From Aquarana catesbeiana (lineage: Eukaryota > Chordata > Amphibia > Anura > Ranidae), in the NCBI RefSeq assembly GCF_042186555.1, contig NC_133326.1, positions 687,077,944-687,141,943 of the forward strand: a stretch of DNA of 64,000 bases, in the 5' to 3' direction. The translations under genes were made by a program, and so were the position numbers. Positions 55,960 through 64,000 of this stretch are shown one piece after another (the first letter of the stretch is position 1; every line of letters starts with the position of its first letter). The notes under the pieces are model-generated. The model did no database searches. It saw only the letters and a list, made by a program, of their open reading frames with translations, and was not told where the DNA came from.

Positions 55960-56313
55960 CCCACCTGTTGATAATATCCTGCTCGTCAGTCCTGCCTACT
56001 TAATCCGTCCACCCCAGATGATCTCTGCCTTCACCTTGGTCACATCTCTAGACACGCTCTCTTGTGTTCCTGTTAAAGACTTGCTTGGCTGACATTCCTT
56101 CTGGCTCCAGATCCTGCTTGCTGTTCTACTATGCTTATCTCTGGTTCTCTGACGTTTTGGCTTATCTCTGACTATCCGTTCTGGTTCCTGAACTCTGGCT
56201 ATGTTTTGACTATGTTTACTCTGTTTACCTTTTTATTATTATTATTATTATTATTATTAAACAAATGAGATTTAACTGTACTTCTGTCTGAGTCTGATTC
56301 ATGGTTTCTGACA
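55960..56313 (+). repeat. Candidate Ty3/gypsy LTR (5' limit uncertain)
   Basis: A pyrimidine-rich stretch with repeated TCTGGTTC/CTGACT words and an (ATT)n tract ends GGTTTCTGACA, followed by GTAGGCGAAGGCC and the gag ATG. The layout matches a 5' LTR, a short leader and gag. The left edge is not resolved. Confidence 0.5.
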
Positions 56314-56326
56314 GTAGGCGAAGGCC

Positions 56327-56891
56327 ATGAATTCAGAAGATACAGTCAATCCACTTGTTGGTAATATTTTTTCCAGATTGGATGACCAGGATCACCCTAT
56401 GGATCAGTTTGCCCTGGCATTACAAATGCTCAGGTTGCAGGCTGTCCCTGCTGCTGCGCAGGCACCCGCCTTGAGTATTACCTCTATAAGAGGTATGTCT
56501 GGTTCCGCTCCGCTTCCCCAGCGATTTGGGAATGATCCAGTCCAGAAGGTTTCTCAACCAGGTTGAGATATACTTTGAGATGCTTCCCCAGGCGATTCCC
56601 ACGGACAGAAGCAAAGTAGGTTTCATGATATCTTTGATTTCTGAGAGAGCCTTGGCCTGGGCAAACCCTCTATGGGAGATGCAAAAAGCTGTTGTCTTGA
56701 GTTACCCTGAATTTGTGGCTTCTTTTAAAAGGGTATTTGACGTTCCCGAATGCTCCGCTTCTGCTGCCAAGTGCCTCATGTCCATCAAACAGAGTACGAG
56801 AACTGTTGCCGACTATGCCATTGAATTACATACTCTGGCAGCAGAGGTTGCTTGGAACAATTATGCCCTCGTGGCTGCTTTTTCTAAATAA
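56327..56891 (+). pseudogene. Ty3/gypsy Gag fragment
   Basis: An ATG at 56327 opens 79 codons (MNSEDTVNPLVGN..., then QRFGNDPVQ). A frameshift near 56545 moves the frame to 56526-56891, which reads FLNQVEIYFEMLPQAIPTDRS, an ERALAWANPLWE segment, and EFVASFKRVFDVPE. This is the retrotransposon Gag capsid domain of the chordate gypsy group related to Sushi/Mart. The fragment stops before the zinc knuckle, and there is no pol. It is co-oriented with the host gene and sits in its intron. Confidence 0.9.
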
Positions 56892-57632
56892 CTTTTTATT
56901 ATAACTTGTTTGTGTTTTAAGCTAAAGTCCGTTGAATCTTATAATTTGATTGTGGAATATAAATTTATGACACCCCATTCTGGTCTTCATTTTTTGGGGG
57001 GGTGGCAAACAACCCCCGCCTCCACCAGCCCCTCTGCCAGCCCCGCTCACCAGCCCCGCTCGCAAGACCGCCAGCCCCGCACTTACCCCACCCAGGTCCC
57101 GGGCGACTTTGGTGGCTTCCCCAGCTTCTCCTACCGGCCAATCCTGTCTCAGGACTCGCTTCCGGTCCTGATTGGCCGGAAGGAGAAGCAGGAAGACGAT
57201 AGCGAATGTTGATTCGCTATCGTCATAAGTAGATGGGCTTGAGCCCAACCTTTTTGAAGCCAATTAGAGCCTCCAGCTCTAATCATGTGCTTCACAAAAA
57301 AAAAATAAAACCGTAGAACTCTATGCGTTCTGAAACCCTGTATGGAGATTAGGGGCCAGGCGCATAGAGATTAGAGGGGTGGCGCCCCTGCGCCCCTTAT
57401 GTACGGGCTGCCGCTGCTCAGACCTTATTATCTTCACACATTAATGTCTAATCCAGTAGCAAAAACATGGAAGAGTAGGCACATAAGGGAAATGTCCCCT
57501 TATCTTTCTAAATAAACTCACGCTCTAAACACGCCATATTTTCATGTTCATTGCAAAGTCTATATCATTAAAAATAATTCTCCAAGAAGTAAACAAAAAG
57601 ATATTTTCCTAAAACTTTTGTGTCTGTTTAAG

Positions 57633-57739
57633 GTGGAGCCACCTCAAGGAGATGGAGATGACACGGCGCTAAATGCAATCAAACTGTTTTGTACAAAATC
57701 TGGGGAGAGTTATGCAGAAATAACATCGACCACTGGAAG
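57633..57739 (+). CDS. VMO1-like secreted protein, exon 2
   Basis: A TTTGTGTCTGTTTAAG acceptor precedes VEPPQGDGDDTALNAIKLFC, the signature Gly-Asp-Asp-Thr-Ala-Leu-Asn and Cys of a VMO1 repeat, followed by an ITSTTGR end. The donor AAG/GTATGT closes the exon in phase 2. With exon 1 this gives about 90 codons, half of a usual VMO1 of roughly 180-200 residues. The following exon, which should open with a Trp-Gly-rich repeat, was searched for to the end of the window and not found. Confidence 0.88.
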
Positions 57740-57900
57740 GTATGTCCATACACTTAACCCATTAATAAAACAAGTCCATCTAAAACTGACATTTCCTCAG
57801 TCAGGCAATCTGAGACTCACAAATTCCCTGCAGTTCTCAGATTGATATACAGTACTAGATCCAAATATACAAAGAAGAAAGGGCTTGCATCCTTCACTGA

Positions 57901-58861
57901 TTAACCACTTCAATACCGGGCATTTTCACCCCCTTCCTGCCCAAGCCAATTTTCAGTTTTTAGCTCTGTCGCATTTTGAATAACAATTGCGCGGTCATAC
58001 AACACTGGACCCAAATGAAATTGTTATAATTTTTTCCCCACAAATAGAGCTTTCTTTTGGTGGTATTTGATCACCTCTGCGGTTTTTATTTTTTACGCTA
58101 TAAACAAAAGAAGAGCGACAAGTTTGAAAAAAAACACAATATTTTTTACTTTTTGCCTTAATAAATATCCCAATTTAAAAAAAAAAAAAAAATTCCTCAG
58201 TTTAGGCCGATATGTATTCTTCTACATATTTTTGGTAAAAAAAAAATCGCAATAAGCGTATATTTATTGTTTTTCGCAAAAGTTATAGTGTCTACAAAAT
58301 AGGGGATAGTTTTATGGCATCTTTATTATTTTTTTTTTTTTTTCTTACTAGTAATGGTGGCGATCTGTGATTTTTATCGTGACTGTGACATTGCGGTGGA
58401 CAGATCGAACACTTTCGACACCATTGGCATTTATACAGTGATCAGTGCTATACAAATGCATTGATTACTGTATAAATGTCACTGGCAGGGAAGGGGTTAA
58501 CACTAGGGGGCGATCAAAGGGTTAACTGTGTGTCCTAGGGAGTGAATCTAACTGTAGGGGGAGGGGACTCACAAGGGGAGGAGACCGATCGGTGTTCCTC
58601 TGTACTGGGAACACATGGTCAGTCTCCTCTCACCTGACAGGATGTGGATCTGTGTGTTTACGTTAGACCCACAGTCCTGGTCGGTTAACGGGCAATCACG
58701 GGTGCCCGGCGGACATCGCGGCCGCCGGGCACGCACATCAGGTCCGGAGGGACACAGAGGGGGCGCGCGCACGCCCCCCACATGGCTGGGAAGCCCAGGA
58801 CGTCATATGACGCCCGCCCTGTGGACGTCATATGACTATATGCGGGATGTGAAGTGGTTAA
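57901..58861 (+). mobile_element. TTAA-flanked non-autonomous element, ~960-bp family, copy 2
   Basis: The ends TTAACCACTTCAATACCG and GAAGTGGTTAA are inverted over CCACTTC, with TTAA at both boundaries. The core matches 8582-9543 in reverse orientation. Non-coding. Confidence 0.85.
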
Positions 58862-59058
58862 GATATGTTTTTAATATCCTAAAAATACTTAAAAAAGTGC
58901 AGAAAGGATCACAACATATTCCAACAGCTGGTTCACATACATGTGTGATTTTCTGAGATAGTAAAGCTGATTACACGTTACACAATCTGATTGTACAATT
59001 TCCTTTAACTCTGGAGTACAAAGGCCTGTCTGGTTGGAAATAAATTGAATAGATTATA

Positions 59059-59548
59059 CAGTAAAACCTTGGATTGCAAGCATATTTGGTTCCAGAAACA
59101 TGCTTGTAATCCAAAGCACTTGTATATCAAAGCAAATTTCCACATAAGAAATAATGGAAACTCAAATGGTTCGTTCCACAACCATTTATTCATAGCTCCT
59201 TCAGTTTATAGTCCATATAAAAAGATTATAGCAATGTGACCAGGTTGTGTAACCACAAAATGTCCATCCACAAATGGAAGCCTCCACAAGGGGATTAGAA
59301 GCTAAATCCAGCAGGAGATACAGAGTATAAAAGAGAAGAGAGGTGCCTCTAAGTGCAGCAATATGTGGCTAAATGTTGTACCTTCAATAAATGTAACCAC
59401 ATTGCTAAACATAGAGGAGCCTCTCTTCTCTTTTATACTCACTTGTGATATGACACAACCTGTAAATCAAGTCGAAATTTATTTAAAAGTTTTCCTTGTC
59501 TTGAAAAACGCTCTCAAACCAAGTTGCTCTCAAATCAAGATTTTACTG
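59059..59548. mobile_element. TA-flanked MITE, CAGTAAAACCTTGG family
   Basis: The ends CAGTAAAACCTTGGATTG and CAAATCAAGATTTTACTG are imperfectly inverted, with TA on both sides. Internal blocks TAAAAGAGAAGAGAGG and CCTCTCTTCTCTTTTATAC are inverted, giving a second stem. Non-coding. Confidence 0.85.
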
Positions 59549-59550
59549 TA

Positions 59551-59880
59551 TAGGTAAACCCTCAGATTTTTGTTAACTCTAAAAGAGATTGTACGGAGGT
59601 TGTACAACCATATTGAAAAGTATACGGCTAGCCTAACTACTTGCAGCCTGCCCACAGTAGATTCACTGCGGACAGGTGGCACAGGCAGGCCGGACAATGT
59701 ACCTATATGAGCACGCCGCCTGCCAAACCGTGCTGTGATTGGACACAGCATGAGCTTGACAACAGAATTTAGCCAATGATTTTGGCTGAAATCAGCTGAT
59801 CGGCTGTGTCCAATCACACCCAGAGTTCTGAAGAAAATGTGAAGGAGTTTACAATCCCCTCCCGCCTGCGCACCCTGGAA
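59551..59880. other. Unassigned spacer
   Basis: Contains inverted words TGATTGGACACAGC and GCTGTGTCCAATCA (about 59736-59816), so it may be a small eroded MITE. No gene is seen. Confidence 0.45.
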
Positions 59881-60720
59881 ATATATATACAGTGCACATA
59901 TAATTTGAAATAAATATATTAAATATATATATATTATCAGCAGGTAGTAAAGCTCAAAGCCTCAAATGTGTAAAGAAAACAATAGTGATTCCATACCGCG
60001 CTAACACATAACTATGATGAATGTGAAATTATACAATATTATTTCAGTATTAAAAGTCCAATATCCACCACCAAATTGTTCCCACAAAGTGCTAGTGCAG
60101 TCTGCTGATCATCAAACAAATTTGATTGTGATATCTTCAAATGTGCAAATCCTTCCACCGACGTTTAGGTAAGTATCCTACTCACCAGATGGGATTGACA
60201 CCCATTACAGGTAGTCAACAACAGCAAACAGATTCTCTCCAGATAACAGCAGCTCAGGAATAACACGACCGCCAGATGAGTGGTATGTATATATCAGGAA
60301 GAAAGAATAAAACTCCTCATGGTGTAGTATCGTTAAAAGATTTATTATTAAACTACAGAATTACTCTTGCAAGACAGAAGATAAGATCGCGCTCATAAAC
60401 AAAGCAGGGACGCCACCTGAGTTCCAAACAGTGGCGGAAGTGACGTGGCACGTATCACAGGATCCTACACGTTTCGTCAGCAGCGTCTGATGTTTTCAGG
60501 GATCATGTGATAGAGCCCTCCTCCTTATATACATATACATAAAAATGAATAACCAATCTGTTGTAATCCTCACAGCCGGTAAGCATTCCGGACTCAGAGT
60601 AATTTACATTTATAAGAAGACTCCCTAAACTAACGGATATGTTTATTATCAGTTGGAAAAAGTTTATCAAAAAATATATGAATAAATAAAATTCAAAATA
60701 AAATAGTAATTTCAATGGGT
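59881..60720 (-). mobile_element. Penelope-like pseudo-LTR with hammerhead-like motif
   Basis: A non-coding stretch resembling hammerhead-bearing terminal repeats of Penelope-like elements: an AAAGATTTATTATTAAACT block, a GTGGCGGAAGTGACGTGGCA block and, on the minus strand, the motif at 60458-60505. Neither end shows a target duplication I could identify, so the limits are approximate. Confidence 0.45.
60458..60505 (-). ncRNA. Hammerhead-ribozyme-like motif near 60.5 kb
   Basis: On the minus strand GAUCC (stem I) is followed by CUGAAAA (one substitution from the CUGANGA core), an irregular stem II containing UCAG/CUGA, GAAAC, a GU loop closed by two pairs, GUA at the predicted cleavage site, then GGAUC, which restores a 5-bp stem I. 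The core substitution (G to A) should impair activity. Confidence 0.42.
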
Positions 60721-60796
60721 GTTAAGAAATAACTCCCCCTGGAGGCCAATAATTATATTGCCATTAGGAAACTGGCCTCCACAATGCCATCTAGTG

Positions 60797-60978
60797 CAGT
60801 GGTCATCAACCCTGTCCTCAGGGCCCACTAACAGGCCAGGTTTGCAAGATAACTGAAATACATCACAGGTGATATCATTTTCTGCTCAGTGATTGCAGTA
60901 TTCTAGTCTCCATCTCCCCAAAGTAAAACATAAAACCTGGCCTGTTAGTGGGCCCTGAGGACATGTTGATGACCACTG
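60797..60978. mobile_element. hAT-type MITE with 8-bp target duplication (ATCTAGTG)
   Basis: The ends CAGTGGTCATCAACCCTG and its inverse (ATGTTGATGACCACTG) flank inverted GGCCCACTAACAGGCCAGG blocks. ATCTAGTG is on both sides (60789-60796, 60979-60986). Confidence 0.93.
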
Positions 60979-61029
60979 ATCTAGTGGAATAAATTTATAT
61001 TGCAAACCATTATTGATAAAAAATATATA

Positions 61030-61597
61030 CTGTTTTTATTGGCATATAACATGCACTTTTTCACCCTGAAAATCGGGTGCAAAAAGCATGTACGTGTTGT
61101 ACGCCAATACTTCAATTTTAGCTGCCTCAGAGGGGACAGGGAGGGGGACGGGACAAGTGACATCAGATTACATACAGTGAAAATCTCCTGTTTACTTGGC
61201 GGCCTCTGTAATAGGAAGTCCCGTCTCCTGGGCCGCCATTGGACCACTGTTCTGTCTATCATAGGAGATTCTCACTGTATGTAATCTGTCTGCACTCGTC
61301 CCGCCCCCCCCCCGTCCCCTCTAGGCTGCAGATGGGCATCGATCAGGCTGCACTGATGGCAATGGTGAGGCTGCTGCATTGATGGCACCTGTGAGGCTGC
61401 ATTGATGGCACTTATGAGGCTGCAGATGGGCATTGATCAGGCTGCATTGATGGCAATGGTGAGGCTGCAGATGGGCACTGACCCATATTTTGTTTCAAAG
61501 TTCCTTATTTAAAATTTAAGTTTTTTTCCCGAAACTTCCCTCTTAAAATGAATGTGTGTGTTATACACCTGTGCGTGTTATACCCCGATAAATACAG
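61030..61597. mobile_element. TA-flanked MITE carrying a GGCTGCATTGATGGCA tandem array
   Basis: The left end CTGTTTTTATTGGCATATAA and right end GTTATACCCCGATAAATACAG are imperfectly inverted, with TA flanks. Inside are inverted blocks around ATTACATACAGTGA and TCACTGTATGTAAT, and a tandem array at about 61327-61480 of 20- to 30-bp units with GAGGCTGCA and GATGGCA words. Confidence 0.8.
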
Positions 61598-61939
61598 TAA
61601 TTGATCTAAAATCAAAATATATACTAACAATAAGACCACTAAAATAATAGGATAAAAAATAATAGAATACAAAAGGATTGTAACACCATCACAATCAACA
61701 TTTAATAGTTAGAAATTAAACAATTTAACTCAATATCAATGTTCATACCTAGAACATTGATTCATATATTTTTTCAAATAAACGTTTTCTAGCTAATAAC
61801 ACAGAGTTCTGTGTTTACAAACACACATACTGTAACTCTGTGTGCATAGGAACGGCAATCCGGCTGTTTCTTCACCCTGAAAAGCAGGGAAATAAAATAG
61901 ATCAGAAAGTAAAAGCAGCACACATTACACATTGTTAGG
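61598..61939. other. Unassigned AT-rich spacer
   Basis: No gene, TIR pair or tandem array seen. Confidence 0.4.
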
Positions 61940-62290
61940 CACACAGTTAACTCCTTCATGATTATCCCTAGATGTTAACTTCTTCCCAGCCAGTGTCATT
62001 AGTACAGTATCAGTGTACAGTATTATCACTAATCACTGTTATTAGTGTCACTATCAATGCCAGTGTCAGTTAGTGACCCTTCCAAATAGTGTCTGTTAGA
62101 GCCAGATTGCCCGCCACCCTATCATAATCCCACTATAAGTAGCTGATTACCACCATTAGTGTATAGCGTCTATAGCTGTGTAAATTCCAATATAAATCCC
62201 ATAGTTTGTAGAGACTATAACTTTTGCATAAACCAAATAACGTACACTTATTGGGAAGACATGTAGCAGAATACATTTTGGCCTAAATTT
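61940..62290 (-). mobile_element. TTAA-type ~960-bp family, truncated copy 3
   Basis: The order of words ACAGTTAACTCCTT, GTTAACTTCTTCCCAGCCAGTG, GAGACTATAACTTTTGCATAAACC and CAGAATACATTTTGGCCTAAA follows the copy at 8582-9543. Both ends are lost. Confidence 0.75.
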
Positions 62291-63239
62291 CTATTCCGTT
62301 CTCTTCTATCAGTTACCAGTAGCAACTGCTGCAATTTTCGTACAGGAAAACCTCAGATGAGCCCCCAAATGTAGCACTAACCCCGTAGGTGCCACTAAGT
62401 AGATGCCAGGATCCCTTTTATCAGAAGTTTCCTTGCAGCCAAGAACACAATTCTGATCACTCTTCAAACTCATTAACCATTCTAGGGATAGGCTTTTTCT
62501 GAGGCTTTAATGAGAACTTGGATAGGCAGCGGGTAATGGTAGGATACTCCAGTAACCACTAGTAACTATTTGAGGATACTAACATTTCTTTGTAGAACTG
62601 TGAGCTAAGTCCTTGCACAAGTAGATGATGGCAACTTGCTCTTCCTCTTTGGGCATCCAATCAAATTTCTTTCAATGAGTATTATATAGACTGAGCTCTT
62701 CAGGACTCCAGACACAATGTCCCCTTTTAAACACGCTGACTCTAGCATAAGAGGGATGGCAAGAGCACACGGTCTCTAGGACCTCTCTCACCAGTCTGTG
62801 CCCACTAATGTTTTGGAAAATTAGTTGCTTCCTTCCAATAATCTCCAGAAACTCTCAACCTATTGTACCAGACTGGATCCTCAGCTTCAGCAAACTCTCA
62901 GCAAAGCTAGCTCCACTGAGGCCTCGATCAGAGGTGGCTCTAGGCTTTGTGAGGCCTTAGGCGAAACTTGCACATGAGGCCCCACTCATGCCCATAATGG
63001 GAAAAAAAAATTCAAGTAATAAAAATTGCTGTAGAAAGATGCACGGATCTAGCACACAGTTCATCAGCACCACTTCCAGGGCACCCTACCCACCCATCAG
63101 ACATATGCAGCCAATAAAACATCTGGGAACCAGCAAGGTGGCAACCCACCCCTCTAAGAATTTCCCATGCCTTGGGAGGAAGGAGAGTGGGGGGATCCCA
63201 GCACAGTGCAGAGAGAGAGGGAGGAGGGAGGGAGGGGGG
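62291..63239. other. Unassigned sequence before the terminal minisatellite
   Basis: No exon matching the expected VMO1 third exon was found. A TGTGAGGCCTTAGGCGAAAC word near 62948 looks like part of an interspersed repeat. Confidence 0.4.
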
Positions 63240-63735
63240 AGAGAGGGAGTGAGCGGTGCACAAGGAGGGGCCGGAGAACAGTGGCAGAGTATTGGAGCGC
63301 AAGGAGGGGCGGAGAGCATGGAGGGAAGCCAGGGAGCACAAGGAGAGGCCGAAGAACAGGGGGCAGAGCATAGGAGCACAAGAAGGGGGCTGAGAACAGG
63401 GGGCAGAGCATGGGAGCACAAGGAGGGGCCAGAGAGCATGGGGGAAGCCAGGGAGCACAAGGAGGGGGCTGAGAACAGGGGGCAGAGCATGGGAGCACAA
63501 GGAGGGGGTGGAGAGCACGGGGAAGCCAGGGAGCACAAGGAGGGGCCAGAGAACCGGGGAGCGGAGCATGGGAGTACAAGGAGGGGCCATAGAACAGGGG
63601 GCGGAGCATGGGAGCACAAGGAGGGGCCAGAGAGCATTGGGGGAAGCCAGGGAGCACAAGGACGGCCCGGAGTACAGGAGACAGAGCATGGGAGCACAAG
63701 GAGGGGGCCGAGAGCATGGGGGGCAGAGAAAAAGT
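63240..63735. repeat. Purine-rich ~36-40-bp minisatellite
   Basis: About 13 units built on GAGCATGGGAGCACAAGGAGG and GGC(C/T)(A/G)GAGA(A/G)CA words alternate between two subtypes (CATGGGAGCACAAGG and GCCAGGGAGCACAAGG). All long frames across it on both strands are by-products of the array and its strand bias. Confidence 0.9.
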
Positions 63736-63770
63736 TAGATAGGAGGAGCGGTGGGCGCTTGCATATAGAG

Positions 63771-63838
63771 GAAGTGATTTTTCCATATTCCTCCTGCAGC
63801 CACTGAATGCTGCAGGAGGAATATGGAAAAATCACTTC
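63771..63838. repeat. Perfect 29-bp inverted repeat (hairpin)
   Basis: GAAGTGATTTTTCCATATTC followed by CTCCTGCAG is repeated as an exact complement after a 10-base spacer. A third, partial copy (GCAGGAGGAATATAATTCA) lies at about 63873-63891. It marks the right border of the minisatellite. Confidence 0.93.
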
Positions 63839-63900
63839 TCCTCCTCTCCCTCATGCAGACAATCAGCGGTTGCAGGAGGAATATAATTCAATTCAAGTTA

Positions 63901-63959
63901 CAGTGGGGACGGAAAGTATTCGGAAAATAGAGGGGTGTACTCACTTTTGTGAGATACTG
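63901..63959. mobile_element. Two Tc1 terminal fragments joined
   Basis: CAGTGGGGACGGAAAGTATT (as in Tc1 copy D) is followed within a few bases by the end of a different Tc1 family, GTACTCACTTTTGTGAGATA then CTG. Both bodies are missing. Confidence 0.7.
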
Positions 63960-63965
63960 CATATA

Positions 63966-64000
63966 TCAAATACACCGCCTGAAGTAGATTAGAAATAGTA
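63966..64000. mobile_element. hAT leader fragment at the window edge
   Basis: TCAAATACACCGCCTGAAGT and TAGAAATAGTA match the outer hAT leader at about 24107-24140 and 24213-24247. The copy continues beyond the window. Confidence 0.65.

Larger units (their letters stand above)
55317..57632 (+). other. Intron 1 of the plus-strand VMO1-like gene
   Basis: A 2.3-kb intron, GTAAGC to a CTGTTTAAG acceptor. It contains a truncated TTAA-ending repeat (to about 55799), a gypsy LTR and gag remnant (to about 56891), and a GC-rich interspersed repeat near 57140-57420. Confidence 0.75.

Noticed and set aside
63012..63835. Four long overlapping frames (210-272 codons) on both strands
   Set aside because: They come from a strand-biased purine-rich minisatellite. 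Amino acid composition simply mirrors the unit, and the hairpin follows at once.
57740..64000. Search for VMO1 exon 3 after the phase-2 donor at 57740
   Set aside because: No plus-strand segment with an acceptor and a Trp-Gly-rich, DDTALN-type repeat was found. The gene probably continues beyond the window or is truncated.
1..64000. tRNA, rRNA or snRNA genes
   Set aside because: No convincing cloverleaf with A and B boxes, no rRNA-like block and no snRNA core was recognised by eye. A covariance-model scan would be needed to exclude SINE-embedded tRNA relics.

Overview
The window is vertebrate nuclear DNA, almost certainly from a neobatrachian frog, probably a ranid. Three things point there: (TA)n-rich intergenic sequence; Tc1, hAT, L2-like LINE, Ty1/copia, Ty3/gypsy and Penelope-like families side by side; and short TTAA-, TA- and 8-bp-target elements of the kind that fill large frog genomes. 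I recognise no bacterial gene, operon, tRNA, rRNA or CRISPR array.

Host genes are limited to exons of two vitelline-membrane-outer-layer-1 (VMO1)-like secreted proteins. One lies on the minus strand (first coding exon 11735-11893). The other lies on the plus strand (exons 55152-55316 and 57633-57739, with a TATA box at 55094). Both first exons encode a signal peptide followed by the N-terminal Gly/Trp-rich VMO1 strand, and both stop at a phase-0 donor after a Leu-Lys pair. They point away from each other about 43 kb apart, and neither is complete in the window.

The DNA between the two genes is a stack of nested transposons. A minus-strand Ty1/copia element runs from its LTR near 41.0 kb to integrase remnants near 16.9 kb. 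It is split by a hAT copy (31.46-40.24 kb), by an L2-like LINE inserted in its zinc knuckle (28.19-31.34 kb), and by a composite hAT of 8.9 kb (18827-27732) with a perfect 8-bp target duplication. The composite hAT holds a Tc1 element (24451-27340), and that Tc1 holds a 1.27-kb inverted-repeat insertion with a 14-bp target duplication whose two arms each carry a hammerhead-ribozyme-like motif. This is the most interesting structure found. A third hAT copy (about 44.16-51.68 kb) has the best-preserved transposase, in three open segments, and is itself interrupted by an insertion with a 13-bp target duplication.

The left flank (1-16.9 kb) has two Tc1 copies, a Harbinger/mariner-like MITE, three TTAA-flanked elements, a 1.06-kb long inverted repeat (9920-10979) and minisatellites. 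The right flank (53.5-64 kb) has the second VMO1-like gene with a gypsy gag fragment in its intron, several TA- and TTAA-type MITEs, a second hammerhead-bearing Penelope-like sequence near 60 kb, and a minisatellite followed by a perfect hairpin. Coordinates of terminal inverted repeats and target duplications were read by eye. Family names rest on protein motifs and termini, not on a database search.
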